DNA of 64,000 nucleotides from Ursus arctos (GCF_023065955.2 NW_026622808.1:32190475-32254474); one strand, 5' to 3'; shown: positions 11,091 through 23,703, counted from the first letter of the stretch. The notes: a model not told the origin generated them from the letters alone. A program made the numbers and translations.

Positions 11091-12740
11091 AGGATGACCA
11101 GGGAGGTCAGGTGGGTGCTTGGGTGGACAGATGGACTTTGGGCTTGTGGGTGCAATGAGGGATCCCTGGGTGAACGGATGGCTCAACCAACTGTCCCATT
11201 TTTTCAGGGTCCGAGGGGTTTCCCGGGATGTGGGTTTTTCAGGGCTAACATTGAGACAGTTTGCAGCAAACTGGGAATTTCGTCCCCCTAGCAGATGGAT
11301 GGACAGAGGACTAGATGGGGATGGATGGAAAGATGGGCAAAAGAGTGACTGTAGACGGTGAGTAAAGGAGTGGATATATGCACAGTGAATAGATGACTAG
11401 ATGTAGAGGGGCGGACAGAGGAATGGCTGTAGAGCCCTCTGGGGACTGGTGGATGACCCTGTGCCCAACCTAGGTCCTGCTAACCTCCACACTGCAGGGC
11501 TTGTCAAGGCTCATTTGTCCTGGGTCCTATGGGTTGGCCAGAAGGGCTCCACCTGAGTGGATGTCAGTGAAGCTGGGAAATTCGAGGGAGGAAGGCGGTG
11601 CCACTGAGAGTGGGCAGAGCCTCCTGCCTGATCTCTGCTCTCTCTGTAAAGGAGGCCAGCATGGCAGCCCTGGGCTGCATGTGCACTGGGGGTTTGCGGA
11701 GGTGTGGATTCGTGCATATGCGTATTCATTCAACAGGTATTTATTGAGCACCCACACTCTGTGCTGGAAATATAGCAGTGAGCAAAAACAGTTTAAAAAA
11801 GGAGGGGGAGAGGGTGCTGCCTTTATGGGAGTGGCCAGGAAAGACTTCCTGTGACCAGCTGATCCCTCCTCTCCTGGAAGCATCTTCTCCGTATGTTTCA
11901 GGCCTCCATGCCCTCACGTCACTGGTTCTTCCTCTTTGCTCCTCTATCTACATTCTTTCTCTCATAACCTTATGCAGGTTCATGGCTTCAAATTCCACCT
12001 ACACGTCCATCACTCCCAGAGGTGTGCGTCCAGTCCAGACCCTTCCTGAGTGCCAGACTCAATACCCAGCTGTAAACTAGACATCTGCACTGGCTTCCAC
12101 TTGGCATCTCAAACTCAACTTGTGCCACCCTCGCTCCAGCTCATCCCCCAAATGCACTCTGCCTCACCTCCCCCAGCTCAAAGGGGTGGCTGCTTCGTCC
12201 TTTCTATTGCTCAGTCCAAACACCCCTTGACTGCTTTCCCACTTACATTCAAGAAGTCTTGTTCCTTCCATTGCATCATCTATCCAGAATGAGAGCACTT
12301 CTTGCCAGGTGCATGGCTTCTACCCAGTCCAAGCCACCACCACCTCTCCCTAGGGCAATGTCAAGGCCACCTCCCAGTCTCCTGCTCCTGCCCTTGCCAC
12401 CTTTGGTCCATTCTCGACACATCAGCCTGCAGTAGACCCTCCCCAAGGAAAAGTCAGAGCTGGCAGGGACCCTATGATTCCCCATTACCTCTGACTGCAT
12501 GTCCTCTGTTCATCTCCAGCCCCACTGCTCAGCAGCCTGAAGTTTCTTACCTATCACACCCTGTGCACTCTCCTGGCTCAAGGGCTGGGCTCCAGTTGTT
12601 CCCATATCTGCAATGCACTTTCCACAGATTTCCACAGGACTGTACCCTAATGCCCTCAAAGCCCCTCATTTCAGACTGCAACCTGCACCTTTCAGCCAGC
12701 ACATGGGATCACCTTTATCCCCTTACCCTGCTCTACTTTT
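11091..12740. other. Intergenic, mostly unique sequence
   Basis: At 11.1-11.43 kb is a decayed GATG/GATGGACAGATG-type tandem tract. At 11,726-11,855 is a fragment of an ancient repeat (TATTTATTGAGCACC). The rest is CT-rich sequence without convincing genes. Confidence 0.5.
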
Positions 12741-12762
12741 TTTCATAGCAGTTGCCTTTCTT

Positions 12763-12994
12763 TTTTTTTTTTTTAAGAAATAATCTCATAATGCCTTTTA
12801 TTTTTTAAAGATTTTATTTATTTATTTGACAGAGGGAGATAGCCAGCGAGAGAGGGAACACAAGCAGGGGGAGTGGGAGAGAAAGACAGGCTACCAGCGA
12901 GCAGGGAGCCTGATGTGGGGCTCGATCCCAGGACCTTGGGATCACGCCCTGAGCCGAAGGCAGACGCTTAACAACTGAGCCACCCAGGCGCCCC
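12763..12994 (-). mobile_element. SINEC
   Basis: Duplication AGCAGTTGCCTTTCTT at 12,747-12,762 and 12,995-13,010, perfect. The tail contains an extra 30-nt non-A segment before the body. Confidence 0.94.
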
Positions 12995-13481
12995 AGCAGT
13001 TGCCTTTCTTATGGAGGCATTTATTAATCTTATATGGCATTGCCTGGATTCCTCCACTAGAATAAGAGCCCTGTGAGGTGAGAATCTCTCTGTTTTAGTC
13101 ATGGATAGATCCTGAACACCTCAAATACCAAGTAAGCTCCAGAAACACCTGTTGGCTGACTGAGTAAGAAGGATGCCATGTGGTATGAAGTGATAAAGTC
13201 TAGGGGAAAAAAATGCGGGCAGCATGAGAATATCCCAGATCAAGACTAGCCCTGGGTCAGGCCCAAAGGCCCCATACCCAGCAGGATTCCTAGGAAGCCC
13301 AACCCAGCTTCTGCTCCTGTTCCCTGCCTGTAGCCACAGAATAAAAAAAGCCCAGCAGACACCAGTCATTCAAGCCCTCTCAGGTAAGTACTGCCCCGCC
13401 TTCCCCTGCCCTCCCACTCTCCCATTCCAATACTCCTATGTGTGGGGTTGAAGCTGGACAGGGCAGGGTCTCCCTGGGGAA

Positions 13482-14250
13482 GACATTAATTCATTCTTCT
13501 AGTTCTTCCATAAGTGCTGACCTGTGCTAGACACTGGGTACATAGAAAGAATGGGAAGCACAAATTTGAATGATTTATAGAATCCTTGCCCCACAGTAAG
13601 GAGTGTGCGGAAGTAAAGGATGAATATAACAGTAAAATAAACAACTTAAGGGGCACCTGGGTGGCTCAGTCAGTTAAGCGTCTGCCTTTGACTCGGGTCA
13701 TGATCTCAGGGTCCTGGGATCAGGCCCTGCTTAGAGCTCCCTGCTCAGTGGGGAGTCTGCTTCTCCCTCTCCCTCTGCCCCACCCCCCACTCATGCTCTC
13801 TCTTTCTCTCTCTCTCAAATAAATAAATAAAATCTTTTAAAAAAACCCTTAATTATGGGCAGTGTGAATAATGGAGAAAAGGAACCAGGGTGATGTGCAG
13901 GGTATGTTGTTTACATCCAAGGTGGCAGGAAAGGTATATCTGAGAAGGGGGCATCTGAGCTAAGATGAACCTGGAAGCATGGCTGAGCAGGGAAAGATCT
14001 AAGAGAAGCCATTCCGGGACGAAAGCATAGCAAGTGCAAAGACCCCAAGGACAGAACAAGTTTGGCACATTGGAGGAATATGAAGACGTGCTTGGGTCTA
14101 ATGGAAGAAGTAGCTCAGAGCTCAGTGGAAAGCTCAGAGGCATGAAGGAAAGACCAGAGATCTGGAGGCCAAATCTAGGAATCCTCATGTGCAACCAGAA
14201 GTTCCAGAGGGAGAAATGGGGGTGGATGAAATAGAGGCATGAACCAAATG
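13482..14250 (+). repeat. Ancient mammalian interspersed repeat, split by a SINE
   Basis: GACCTGTGCTAGACACTGGG before the SINE; AGGGGGCATCTGAGCTAAGA and AGCATAGCAAGTGCAAAGACC after it. Same family as 56,215-57,130. Confidence 0.45.
13650..13844 (+). mobile_element. SINEC
   Basis: Full-length, inserted into an ancient repeat (13,482-14,250). Confidence 0.92.
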
Positions 14251-15338
14251 CATTACAGAAGAAAACTTTTCTGACGAAGAAAAAGCTGTGTCTGCAGATG
14301 GGAGGTACTGACCTCATTCCCAGGCAGGATGGAAGGGAAAGATGATAGTAAATCCTTAAACTCCAAGGAGAAAGAGAATATTGTACAAACTCACAGATAG
14401 ATAGAACAAGTTACCTACCAAGGAGGAAGGGCCAACTGGCCTTTAACTCTCCCCCATAACATAGGTAAATTATCTGTTACCTATACCCGGTAAAGGGTCA
14501 GTCCTCATGCCTAGAGGGGGGAGATAGCCATTAATGGAATGGAAAAAAATAGTAGAATTTCCAAATTACCAAGGGAAAAATGAAATGAATGACAGCTTAG
14601 AGAGAGAAAAGAGGAAAGTAGTAGGGAGTTGGTAGTTTCATATAGGTCAATTGAATAAAAAGATAAAATCACAAAGTAAAAAATAATAAACATAAAGGAA
14701 TTATGGAATGGCAAACATCTTTGTCATACTAAATAAGGAAATAAGGATACCCTGACCCCCCATTAAAGACCTAGAGACTGGGTTAGAAAGACAAAAAAAA
14801 AAAAAAAAAAAAAGATACATACTGTTTATAACAAAGATACTTGAAACCACAAGAAAAGAGAAGAAAAAAAAAAAGACTGAAAATAAAGGAGTTGTCAGAA
14901 AGATCAGGCCAGCACAAACTCGTAGATAGCAGGAATAGCCACATGACACCAGAGAAAGTAGGATTTAAGGTGATAGACATTGAGAAAAATAAAGAAGGTC
15001 ATTATCTAACAAAGGCACAGTTCATGAAAAAAATATAAAATGTAAAATAATCATTAGCCAACATACACCAGTTACTAAAACAACTTTTTGTTTCAATCAG
15101 GAGCTAGACAGGATTGGTATCAACACTATTATCATTATACAATGCTTTAGAGTTCTAGCAAATGTAGTAAGGCAAGAAAATAAGATAAATATTGAAAAGA
15201 CAGAGACTGCACTATCTTTTTAGTTAATGTCATGATTGGAAATCTAGAAAATCTGAAGGACTTTCTTGAAAACTACACTTAATAAGAGAAAATGTTAAGG
15301 TGATAAATACAAGAAAAATATATTAAAAATTTACTATA

Positions 15339-15537
15339 GGGGCGCCTGGCATAGTCGGTTAAGTGTCCAACTCTTGATCTCAGCTCAGGCTGTGATCTTA
15401 GGGTCATGAGATCAAGCCCCACATCGGGCTCTGTGCTCTGCATGGAGTCTACTTGGGATTCTCTCTCCCTCTCCCTCTGCCCCTCCCACTTGTGCTCTCT
15501 CTCTCTAAAATAAATAATAAATTAAAAAAGTAAAAAT
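15339..15537 (+). mobile_element. SINEC (first of two at one site)
   Basis: Between AAAAATTTACTATA (15,325-15,338) and AAAAATTTACTACA (15,538-15,551). ACTCTTGATCTC subtype. Confidence 0.92.
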
Positions 15538-15551
15538 AAAAATTTACTACA

Positions 15552-15680
15552 GGGGTGCCTGGGTGACTCAGTTAAGCATCTGACTCTTGATCTCAGCTCA
15601 GGTGTTGATCTCAGGGTCATGAGTTCAAGTCCCACGTTGGGCTCCATGCTGGGCGTGGAGCCTACTTAAAATTTTTTTTT
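15552..15680 (+). mobile_element. SINEC, short subtype (second at one site)
   Basis: Lacks the CT-rich body, ending GTGGAGCCTACTTAAAA. Followed by a third target copy AATTTACTGC (15,681-15,690). Confidence 0.9.
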
Positions 15681-16769
15681 AATTTACTGCAAATAAGCCC
15701 CTAGAAATCAATAAAAATGAGAAAAATATTCAATTAACAATAACAACTATAAAATATTGGGGAATAATTTATTATGAAAGGTATAGGAATTGTACTAGGT
15801 GGGAAATTTCCTGTAGGAAATCATACTAGGAGTCTGAGAGGGAGTGGAGTCAGGGTTCAGCCATCCCTTGAGACTGGACACTTGCCGCTCTGGACAAAAT
15901 CTGGGTTTGTTAGCAAAGATGAAAGAGAAAAAGGATTGGGAGGCAACCAACAGAAGCTCACAACATGAAAAAATGGTCAAGTGTATCAGAAGGCAAGGAA
16001 TGCAAATCAGAGTGCAAATGTAACAATGGCAAAACAATGGAGAGAGTAAAAAGATGAGCAGTTGCCAGGCATTTGAGGGAGAGGGAGAGACGAATAGGTG
16101 GAACACAGGGGGTTTTTTAGGGCCGTGAAACTGTTCTGCGCGATACTCTAATGAATTAGAGATACATGTCATTGTACATTTGTCAAAGCCCATCGAATGT
16201 ACAACAAAAAGAATGAACCCTATGTAAACTCTGGTTGATGATGGGTCAACATGGGTTCATTGATTGTAACAAACATACCACACTGATACGGGATGCTGAT
16301 GGTGAGGGAGGCCGTGTGTTGGGGCAGGGAGGGGATATATGGGAACTCTCTGTACTTTCTGCTCAATTTTGCTGTGAACCTAATTAACCACTCTTTAAAA
16401 AAAAAAAAAACTATTAATTTTTTTTAAAAAGAGAAATGACCTGTCACTTTATATTTAGTAGACCAGCAAATGTTAGAAAGAGCTGCACCAACTCTTGCTT
16501 TCCAGGGTGTAAGGAAAAGGATTCGACCAAACATTATTGACAAAGGTAAGACTGTTTACAGCCTTTTTGGAAAGCAATTTGGCAAACTCCAGTAGAATAA
16601 AAACGCATACACTTTAGGTATGGATTCTCCCTTATAGAAATAAGAGCACCGGATGTGAGCTATATGGTCAGGGATATTTATTCCTACATCATGTATAGTG
16701 GGGAAAAAAACTGCAAAGTGATGGCCCGTCCACAAGGCCACAGTTAGAGGCATTTTGGTACCTCCACAC

Positions 16770-17170
16770 TGTTCTGGCTACTCTGCTGTGTAATAAATTA
16801 AATTTAATGGCTTGAAACAGTAACATTTATTTTGCTCACAAATCCGCCATTTGAGCAAAATTCAGTGGCAACTGTTCTTTGCTACATCAGTCTGGGCAGC
16901 GTGAAAGCTGGGGCTGAAATCATCGGAAGATTCCTCACTTGAAGCGTGTTTGATGCTGGCTGTCACCTGAGGCTGGAGCTGAGGCAGGAACACCCACACT
17001 GGCCTCCCTGTGCCCTGACCTCCTCACAACATGGTGTCTAGGTCCCAAGGATGATTGTCCCAAGAGAGAGGAAGGCAGGCGGAAGCTGTTACTGCCTTTC
17101 TAACCTAGACTCCGAAGTCACAGTGTCATTTCTACCTCATTCTGTTCATTAAAAGTAAAGTCACTAAGGC
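16770..17170 (-). mobile_element. Ancient LTR-like repeat (MaLR type?)
   Basis: Motifs such as GTAATAAATTAAATTTAATGGC, CTTGAAACAGTAACATTTATT and later AACATGGTGTCTAGG and AGTCACAGTGTCATTTC resemble old MaLR LTRs in reverse. Family assignment is tentative. Confidence 0.35.
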
Positions 17171-17683
17171 CGGGTCATATGTTCAAGGAGAGGAAAATTA
17201 GACTCCACCTTTCGTGGGAGGAGTATCAAAAAGTTTGGGGACTGGTTTTATGTCACCATCAAAAAGGAGGAACTGGAATACCACCGCCTGAAATGGAGCG
17301 CCTGCAACAAGTTGAGAAGAGTGAGAAAGGAAATGTACAAAATGATCTGATGTATACAACAAAGACGAACCACTCTGTGTAAGTGTACATTTCACACTTT
17401 GTGCAACACAGGTTTGAACTCCGCTTATTTGCATATCTTTCCATAAATGTAGTACAGTACTGTATCTATTTCCTCTTACGATTTTCTTCCTCTAGCTTAC
17501 TTTATTGTAAGAATACAGTATATAATACATACAACATACAAAATATGTTAATTGACAGTTTATGTTATTAGTAGGCTTCCAGTCAACAGCGGGTTATTAA
17601 GTTTTTGAGGAGTCAAAAGTTATGCATGAATTTTTGTGCAGAGGGTTGGCGTCCCTAACCCCTGTGTCATTCAATGGATCAAC

Positions 17684-17684
<1 letters not shown>

Positions 17685-17741
<57 letters not shown>

Positions 17742-17760
17742 CATATATATATGTATATAA
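17685..17760. repeat. (GT)n/(TA)n microsatellite
   Basis: TGTGTGTGTGTAT running into about 25 TA units. Adjacent to the tail of a minus-strand SINE. Confidence 0.95.
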
Positions 17761-17777
17761 TGATTATGTAAGCAAGG

Positions 17778-17968
17778 AGAAACATTTATTTTAAACAGAG
17801 AGCACAGGGAGGGAGGGGGTAGAAGGGGAAGGAGAGGGAGAGAATCTCAAGCTGACTCCCCGCTGAGTGCAGAGCCCTACCCAGGGCTTGATCCCAAGCC
17901 CCTGAGATCATGACCTGAGCCGAAACCAAGAGTCAGACACTTAGTGGACTGAGCCACCCAGGTGCCCC
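17778..17968 (-). mobile_element. SINEC
   Basis: Reverse copy ending GAGCCACCCAGGTGCCCC. Old, next to the TA microsatellite. Confidence 0.88.
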
Positions 17969-18144
17969 AGGGAATATAGATCTTGTAACCATGGTTTTCC
18001 AGAGAGTGATGGTGATAGAACGGAGAGGCAGGGGTAAACAAAAGAGGAAAAGATAAAGACTATGCTAAAACCTGGTAGTTAGGATGGGATCTCCCTTAGG
18101 CACTTAATTATAGGTGTTTATATCACTGTTATGAAGAAAGTGGT

Positions 18145-18166
18145 TATTTATTTATTTATTTATTTA

Positions 18167-18201
<35 letters not shown>

Positions 18202-18293
18202 TAAAGTCAGCCCTACACCCAGTCTGCGGCTTGAACTCCTGACCTGCAGATGGAGAGTCACATGTTCCACCAACTGAGCCAGCCAGGTGCCCC
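18145..18293 (-). mobile_element. SINEC, short subtype
   Basis: Duplication AAGAAAGTGGT at 18,134-18,144 and 18,294-18,304. The tail expanded into ATTT and GTT repeats. Confidence 0.9.
18167..18202. repeat. (GTT)n microsatellite
   Basis: About 12 GTT units after an (ATTT)n run, forming the tail of the SINE at 18,145-18,293. Confidence 0.95.
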
Positions 18294-18304
18294 AAGAAAG
18301 TGGT

Positions 18305-20800
18305 CGTTCGGAGAGGTACGTTTAGGTGGTAACAATCAAGAAAATCGAGGTAGTGACCACCTTCCCTTAGAACTCGGGCAGAGCAGGGAGGAATGACTGC
18401 AGAGCCGCACAGGCACCGTCGGGCACCAGCAGTGTCTTTCCCCCGGGCTGTGTTTTGTGAGGGTTTGGCCTGTGAGAAATCATTGAGCAGAATGTCTTTC
18501 TGTATTCATTATAGTCCACACTTTGAAAAAAATTAAAACAAAAACAAAAAACAAACAAAAAAAACAAAGCCAAGCAAACTTTGCAGAAGGTTCCCAGTGG
18601 GTGGAGTGAAGAGATGGGCGAGGGAGCCCAGCCCAGACCCCTGGACACTGGGCCCAGCCGAGGGTCCCAGACGGAGGTAAAAATCTGGAGCGAGCAGCGT
18701 GGAGAGAACACCGAAAGTCAGGCTTCTGACAAACTCTTCCAGGGTGGGGAGTGGAGTGGAGCCCTGGGACACTCCAGCGTTGAACCGCAGGCTGGGGTAA
18801 AGCTGGCAGCAGAGGTGAAAAGCAAACCAGGAGAACTAGATGTTCCTGAGCAGGTGGTCCTTGAAGCAGGAGAGAGGGGTCCACCGTGGTGACTTCTGCT
18901 GGCTCCTAGGACGGCAGTGGTGAGCCGTGGCCAGAATGCGAGGCAAGGCGGCAACTGCAGGGAAGTCTCAAGGCTTTCTGTCGTGAAAGGAGACCAGTGG
19001 GGCAGGTGCTAGAGAGGGACACGGGGAGCAGAGGAGGAGCCCGGGGCTTCCGGCCCGTGTTTCGGTTTTCTCTGATAATGAGGTAAGGCCATTGCGGAGG
19101 GGGGTAGAGGCACAAAAGGTTAGAGGATGGGCCAAGGGCCAGGCAGCAAGCATGCAAGGGGCCTGCCGATGAAGGGTGGCAGGAGGGGCCGAGCAGAGAC
19201 CTCGCCTCAGGGATGTAAGTAGCCAGGACTCAGGCAGGGATCAGCCAGGGTGAAAGAGGTTGTCTAAAAGTGGAGGGAGTGAGAGTTAGACCAGGAGGTG
19301 GAGGCAGCCTTTCTGTGCTGAAGATCCCAGCTGGGATCCCTTCGTTCCTCCCACGCAGCCCTGGCCTGGGATTGAGGAAGGAAGGGCCCCTCTCCGCTAG
19401 GGCGGGGGCCAGGGGTAGGGTCAGCAGGGAGGGCATAGGCAGAGCTGTCCTGGGCTCAGTCATCTATCAGAAACCCCTTCCCTGCCTGTTTCTTTAATCA
19501 AGCCGGCCTTTCTCACTCCACCCACAGCTCCCGAGGGTTGGATGGGCAGTTCCCAGTCCAGTCCAGAACAGGATGTTCCCACCAGGACTCAGGTCCCCCA
19601 CCACCCTACCCGCTCCCCTGCATCCATAGCCCTGGGAAGTGGGCCACATGGGGAGGGTCTGGCTGCAAGTCATTCCTGATTTTTTTTTGTTGTTGTTGTT
19701 ATCCAACAAAAGCCAGGAAAATTACCAAGAAAAGGATCCCACAGGGCCAGGGTGGAGGCAGCTCCCAGCACATCGTCCTGGACGCACACCCTGTCCCCAC
19801 TGAGTCTGGGTCGCAAAGAGCCCAGAAGGACACTAAGAAATTCCCATTGTGCTGGAAGCCTGCCTGGTCTCTGCGAGCCCCACTCTGACACGCTTCACGT
19901 AGCTTTGCCTCACTTTGTAAACTTGGCCCTGGACCAGTTCCCAGGTGCAAAGCTAGCCCTCCTGGGACATAAAAGTAGCTTTCTCTGTTTATCAGGTATG
20001 AGAATAACTCATAGGTTTTCAGTTGTGAGGCCAGTTCCCTGTCAGGGAGTGGGGCCTGCTTGTGCTGTGAGCCAGAGATGCCCAGCTTAAAGTGAGCTCA
20101 AGGGGAGAGACCATACCAGCCACTGAACCCCCACCTCCTACTGAACCCCAGCCTCCTACCGTGGTTGGGCCTTGGCCCAGCCCAGGCAGGTGAAGGGCCA
20201 GACTGGAATTCCATGAGGCCAAAGCACGAGGGCAAAGCCATGGGCAGCCAAGTGGATGCCCTCCCATAAGCCTGCTTCCTTCTTTACAGAGGAGCAAGCC
20301 AAGGCACTAGAGGGTCTCCAACTCATCTCACCAGCCTCAGCCCGGAGCTGCCAGTCCGGTGGAACCATCTTGAGTTCTGAGGTAGGGGCGGTGCCCTGAA
20401 GTGGAGGTCTGGGGGTCACATGCTTTCTGTCCTCCGGCTCTGTCCTGGTTAGGAAAGCAGTCTGGCTTCCAGAACAGCCAGGGCTGCAGCTGCTCGGGGA
20501 ACAGCCCCTCGTCTGGGGTCATATGAGCCTGTGTGCGGCCTCCTTTCTCGTCCTGGGCATTGGGCTCTAGGACAGGACGCCAGGAGTCCAGGCTGACTCA
20601 TGTGCGAGTCCAGCTTGCCTGGGATTGATGCGCATCTGCCCCGAAGGCCTCTGCCCTGACCGTCCTGCAGATCCAGCCTCAGCTTCGGGTCCCCCACTCT
20701 TCCAGCTGCCCAGGCTGGGCTCGTGGCAGGCACAGGAGCGTGTGCTGCAGGTGTCCCTTCATGCCTAGGACTTTCCCTTTTAGAATGAAAGTGTCCAGTT
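18305..20800. other. Intergenic GC-richer block without SINEs
   Basis: 2.5 kb free of SINEC insertions with raised GC. Overlapping short frames occur on both strands with no family resemblance or splice context that I can support. An unannotated non-coding exon cannot be excluded. Confidence 0.4.
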
Positions 20801-21013
20801 AGGGGCGCCTGGGTGGCTCAGTCCGTTAAGAGTCTGTCTTCAGTTCAGGTCATGATCTCAGGGGTCCTGGGATTGAGCCCCGTGTTGGGCTCTCTGCTCA
20901 GTGGGGAGTCTGCTTCTCACTCTCCCTTTGCCTCTCCTCCTGCTCGTGCTCTCTCTCTCTCTTGCTCTGCTCTCTCTCAAATAAATAAAATCTTTTAAAA
21001 AAGTAAAGAAAAA
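20801..21013 (+). mobile_element. SINEC
   Basis: Full-length. Duplication GAAAGTGTCCAGTT / GAAAATGTCCAGTT. Confidence 0.93.
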
Positions 21014-21514
21014 AGAAAATGTCCAGTTTAACTATGGATGTTATGCTGGCAAGTGCTGGTTTGCTTATCTGATGGGTCTAGACTTTGGCTCTTCCTTCTT
21101 ACCAGTTTACTAAGAAAAAAGCCAACTGAACACCCCTGCCTCCTCATTCTGGGGGCTGGGAGACCTGGCCAGGAAGGGGATTGCTGGATCCTGGCTTCCA
21201 GCAGCATACACAGTGACTTGTGACCCTTGGCTCAGTGCAATTCTGCAGAGGGAGGAAGTGGTGGGCCGATGGCCAAGAAGGCCACAGAGATTTGGCCTGT
21301 ACTATTTTGACTGTGTTCCCCAAGAGCCGACCGCCGAATGCCCATTCTTCTGCCTGTCAGGATAGACCAATTGGTGCGGTCAGGTCCTGCTGGCTTTCCT
21401 AGTGTCTGGGGTAGCTCCTTTGGTTTCACACTCCAGCCTGGTGAGCCTCCTGCCCTCTCGTCTACAAATGGGCTGGGCGTTGCTTGACTTGATGCACTTA
21501 GAGAAAAGCCAGCT

Positions 21515-21719
21515 GGGGCGCCTGGGTGGCTCAGTCGGTTAGGCGTCCACCTTCAGCTCAGGTCCCCGTCCCCAGGTCCTGGGATCGAGTCCCGCGTTGG
21601 GCTCCCTGCTTAGCCAGGAGGCTGCTTCTCCCTCTCCCTCTGCCCCTCCCGTTTGTGCTCTCTCTCTCACTCTCTCTCTAATAAATAAATGAAATCTTAA
21701 AAAAAAAAAAAAAAGAAGA
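21515..21719 (+). mobile_element. SINEC
   Basis: Full-length. Flanks GAGAAAAGCCAGCT and GAAGACAAGCCAGTT are the decayed duplication. Confidence 0.92.
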
Positions 21720-22371
21720 AGAAGACAAGCCAGTTAACTGGTTTTATAGAAGAGCAAGAAGTGCTCACATGGTCAAGGATTTTGGTTGCGAAAAAGTCAA
21801 GAGGAAGGGGTAGAAATGTCACACAGAAGAGACGAACTTTCAGAAAAGTCTGATTTTTAGCCTATGAAATCACACAATGCAACCTAGACCCAAAACTCAT
21901 CTCTGGCTAAGTTTCATCATGACGTTTAGGATGACTGGGATGAAGGTGATAGTTTCTGAGACATCCCTACCTGGAGGGAGTGTCCTTCAAACCGCAAATC
22001 TAGTCTTTCTCCTTTTATAGTGCCCCAGATGCTTGTGTAACCAGAATTGTGTGATGCAGGCTAGAGCATGGAGGGACATTGCATGCCGTGTGTCCAAACC
22101 ACTCACTTTACGAAGAGGCGGTGGCAGCCCCGAAGGAGAAGGGCAGCATGACCAAGGGCAACAATAAGGCATTGGGAGCACAATCGTCCTTGAAGTAGGA
22201 GACGAGGGCTGCTGTCTATGTGAGTCCGGAAACATGGAGGATAAGCTCTGCCATCAATGGGAGAAAGATCCAGAATGCCCTGGTGGACCTCAGTATCGTT
22301 CTTGATAATTCCTGGGGTTTCAATGCAGTGTCAGGAATGTCCGCAGCAGGTCATCAAAATTGGCTCAATGA

Positions 22372-22550
22372 GGGGTGCCTGGGTGGCTCAGTCGGTTAAG
22401 CATCTGCCTTCAGCTCAGGTCATGATCCCAGAGTCCCGGGATCAAGACCCCCATCTGGCTCCTAGCTCATCAGGGAGTCTGCTTCTCCCTCTACCCCTCC
22501 CTCTACTCATGCTTGCTCTCTTGCTCTCTCAAATAAATAAAACCCTTTTA
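22372..22550 (+). mobile_element. SINEC
   Basis: Full-length. Duplication around AAAATTGGCTCAATGA. Confidence 0.92.
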
Positions 22551-22824
22551 AAAATCTTTGCTCAATGAATGAATAAGCTGAGTCAGACCTAATTTCTGAC
22601 ATTCTAATTCAGAACTTAGATAATACTCATCTAAATTCACAAGTGATTATTCAGTAAATTCCTGGTCAACACCCTGCATTTTATCTGCATACCCCCCAAT
22701 AATCAGGTAACAGTACCTGTGCTATCATCTGTGATGGGGCATTTGTCCACGGAGAGTATGGGTATGGGTGAAGGAAGCAAAAGTCATCCTTAACACGGGG
22801 CCTTGTGAAACACACACAGATTCC

Positions 22825-23308
22825 TTAATCACAGTGTAAATAGACTTTTAATTCTGATGTTACAAAATGGATGTCCTAAGATCGCTGAGGATATATTCAG
22901 GTACCTGTGATAACTACAGAACATACAAGAACGCAAAGTCCTCATGTCACATGCACTCTTCGAGGCCGAGACCGTGGACAGTAGGATCTTATTGTCGTCC
23001 TGGCACTTCTTAACTGTTCATAGCAATACCACCACTAAAACCACAAAAGCAAAAGCCGTATTTCATGTTTAAAGCCTTGAACCAAGGCCGGTTTGGCTTT
23101 GAGACAGCTCAACTACCGGTTTCTTGAGCTCCGTGGGCTATCGCAAATGTTTACCCAATACTTGACCCTCCCGTACTGCCAGGTCAAGGCAAGACCAGGT
23201 GGGAACATGATTTTGTTGTAGAACAGCCTCTCTTGGTCACTTGGAAAGAAGTTGTAGGTACACTGGGTGATCACAGAATCATTGCTCGTTCTCGTTATAG
23301 CCACGTTA
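22825..23308 (-). other. Predicted terminal exon of unknown transcript
   Basis: The minus strand shows a complete 3' exon layout: branch-point CTAAC at 23,336-23,340, a pyrimidine tract TTTTCTTCTCAG ending at 23,309, about 460-480 nt of exon, ATTAAA at 22,847-22,852 and a TGTGTGTGTTT element 25-40 nt further on. One frame stays open for 65 codons from the acceptor (NVAITRTSNDSVITQCTYNF...) and stops at 23,113. I do not recognise that peptide. It could be an alternative last exon of PRKAR2A read past its normal 3' end, an independent transcript, or chance. Joined to the penultimate PRKAR2A exon (phase 1) it would add only four residues before TAA. Only the 107-nt exon ends in the phase that would use the 65-codon frame. 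Confidence 0.4.
22847..22852 (-). terminator. Putative poly(A) signal ATTAAA with GU-rich element
   Basis: TTTAAT on the plus strand. The minus-strand downstream sequence contains TCTGTGTGTGTTTC at about 22,809-22,822, correctly placed for a downstream element. It supports the predicted terminal exon at 22,825-23,308. Confidence 0.4.
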
Positions 23309-23504
23309 CTGAGAAGAAAATGGTAAAGTAATATTGTTAGACAGGAGGTGTTGTCTGCTGGGCTTCATTGGTGAGTTTATCTTCCCTGGCAAGGGATACA
23401 CTTGATGCCCTTCCACAGCATCCCCAACAACCCAAATACCATGCTGTGGTAGTTAATTTTTAAAAATTATTTTTTAAATTCAAAAAGTTTTTAAGTTTAC
23501 TTCT

Positions 23505-23703
23505 GTTTTTAAAGATTTTATTTATTTTAGAGAGAGCGCATGTGAATGGGGGTGGGGCAGAGGGAGAGGGAGAGAGAGATCCTAAGCAGGCTCCACACCC
23601 AGTGTGGAGCCCGATGTGGGACTTGATCTCATGACCATAAGATCATGACCTGAGCCAAAATCAAGAGTCAGATGCTTAACCGACTGAGCCACTCAGGCGC
23701 CCC
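23505..23703 (-). mobile_element. SINEC (left of a minus-strand pair)
   Basis: Reverse copy ending GAGCCACTCAGGCGCCCC, directly followed by a short-subtype copy. Confidence 0.92.

Larger units (their letters stand above)
14900..16760 (+). mobile_element. Decayed L1, ORF2 region to 3' end
   Basis: RT-region remnants (TTCTAGCAAATGTAGTAAGG at about 15,150), then 3' UTR-like GGATATATGGGAACTCTCTG and an A-run at about 16,395. More L1-like 3' sequence follows to 16.76 kb. Two SINEs sit at 15,339-15,680. Confidence 0.55.

Noticed and set aside
10635..11291. 218-codon plus-strand frame across the CpG island
   Set aside because: GC-rich DNA rarely contains stops; the low-complexity Arg/Pro/Ala product and opposing minus-strand exon 1 argue against it.
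13853..14317. 154-codon minus-strand frame
   Set aside because: Lies in an ancient interspersed repeat and has no supporting features.
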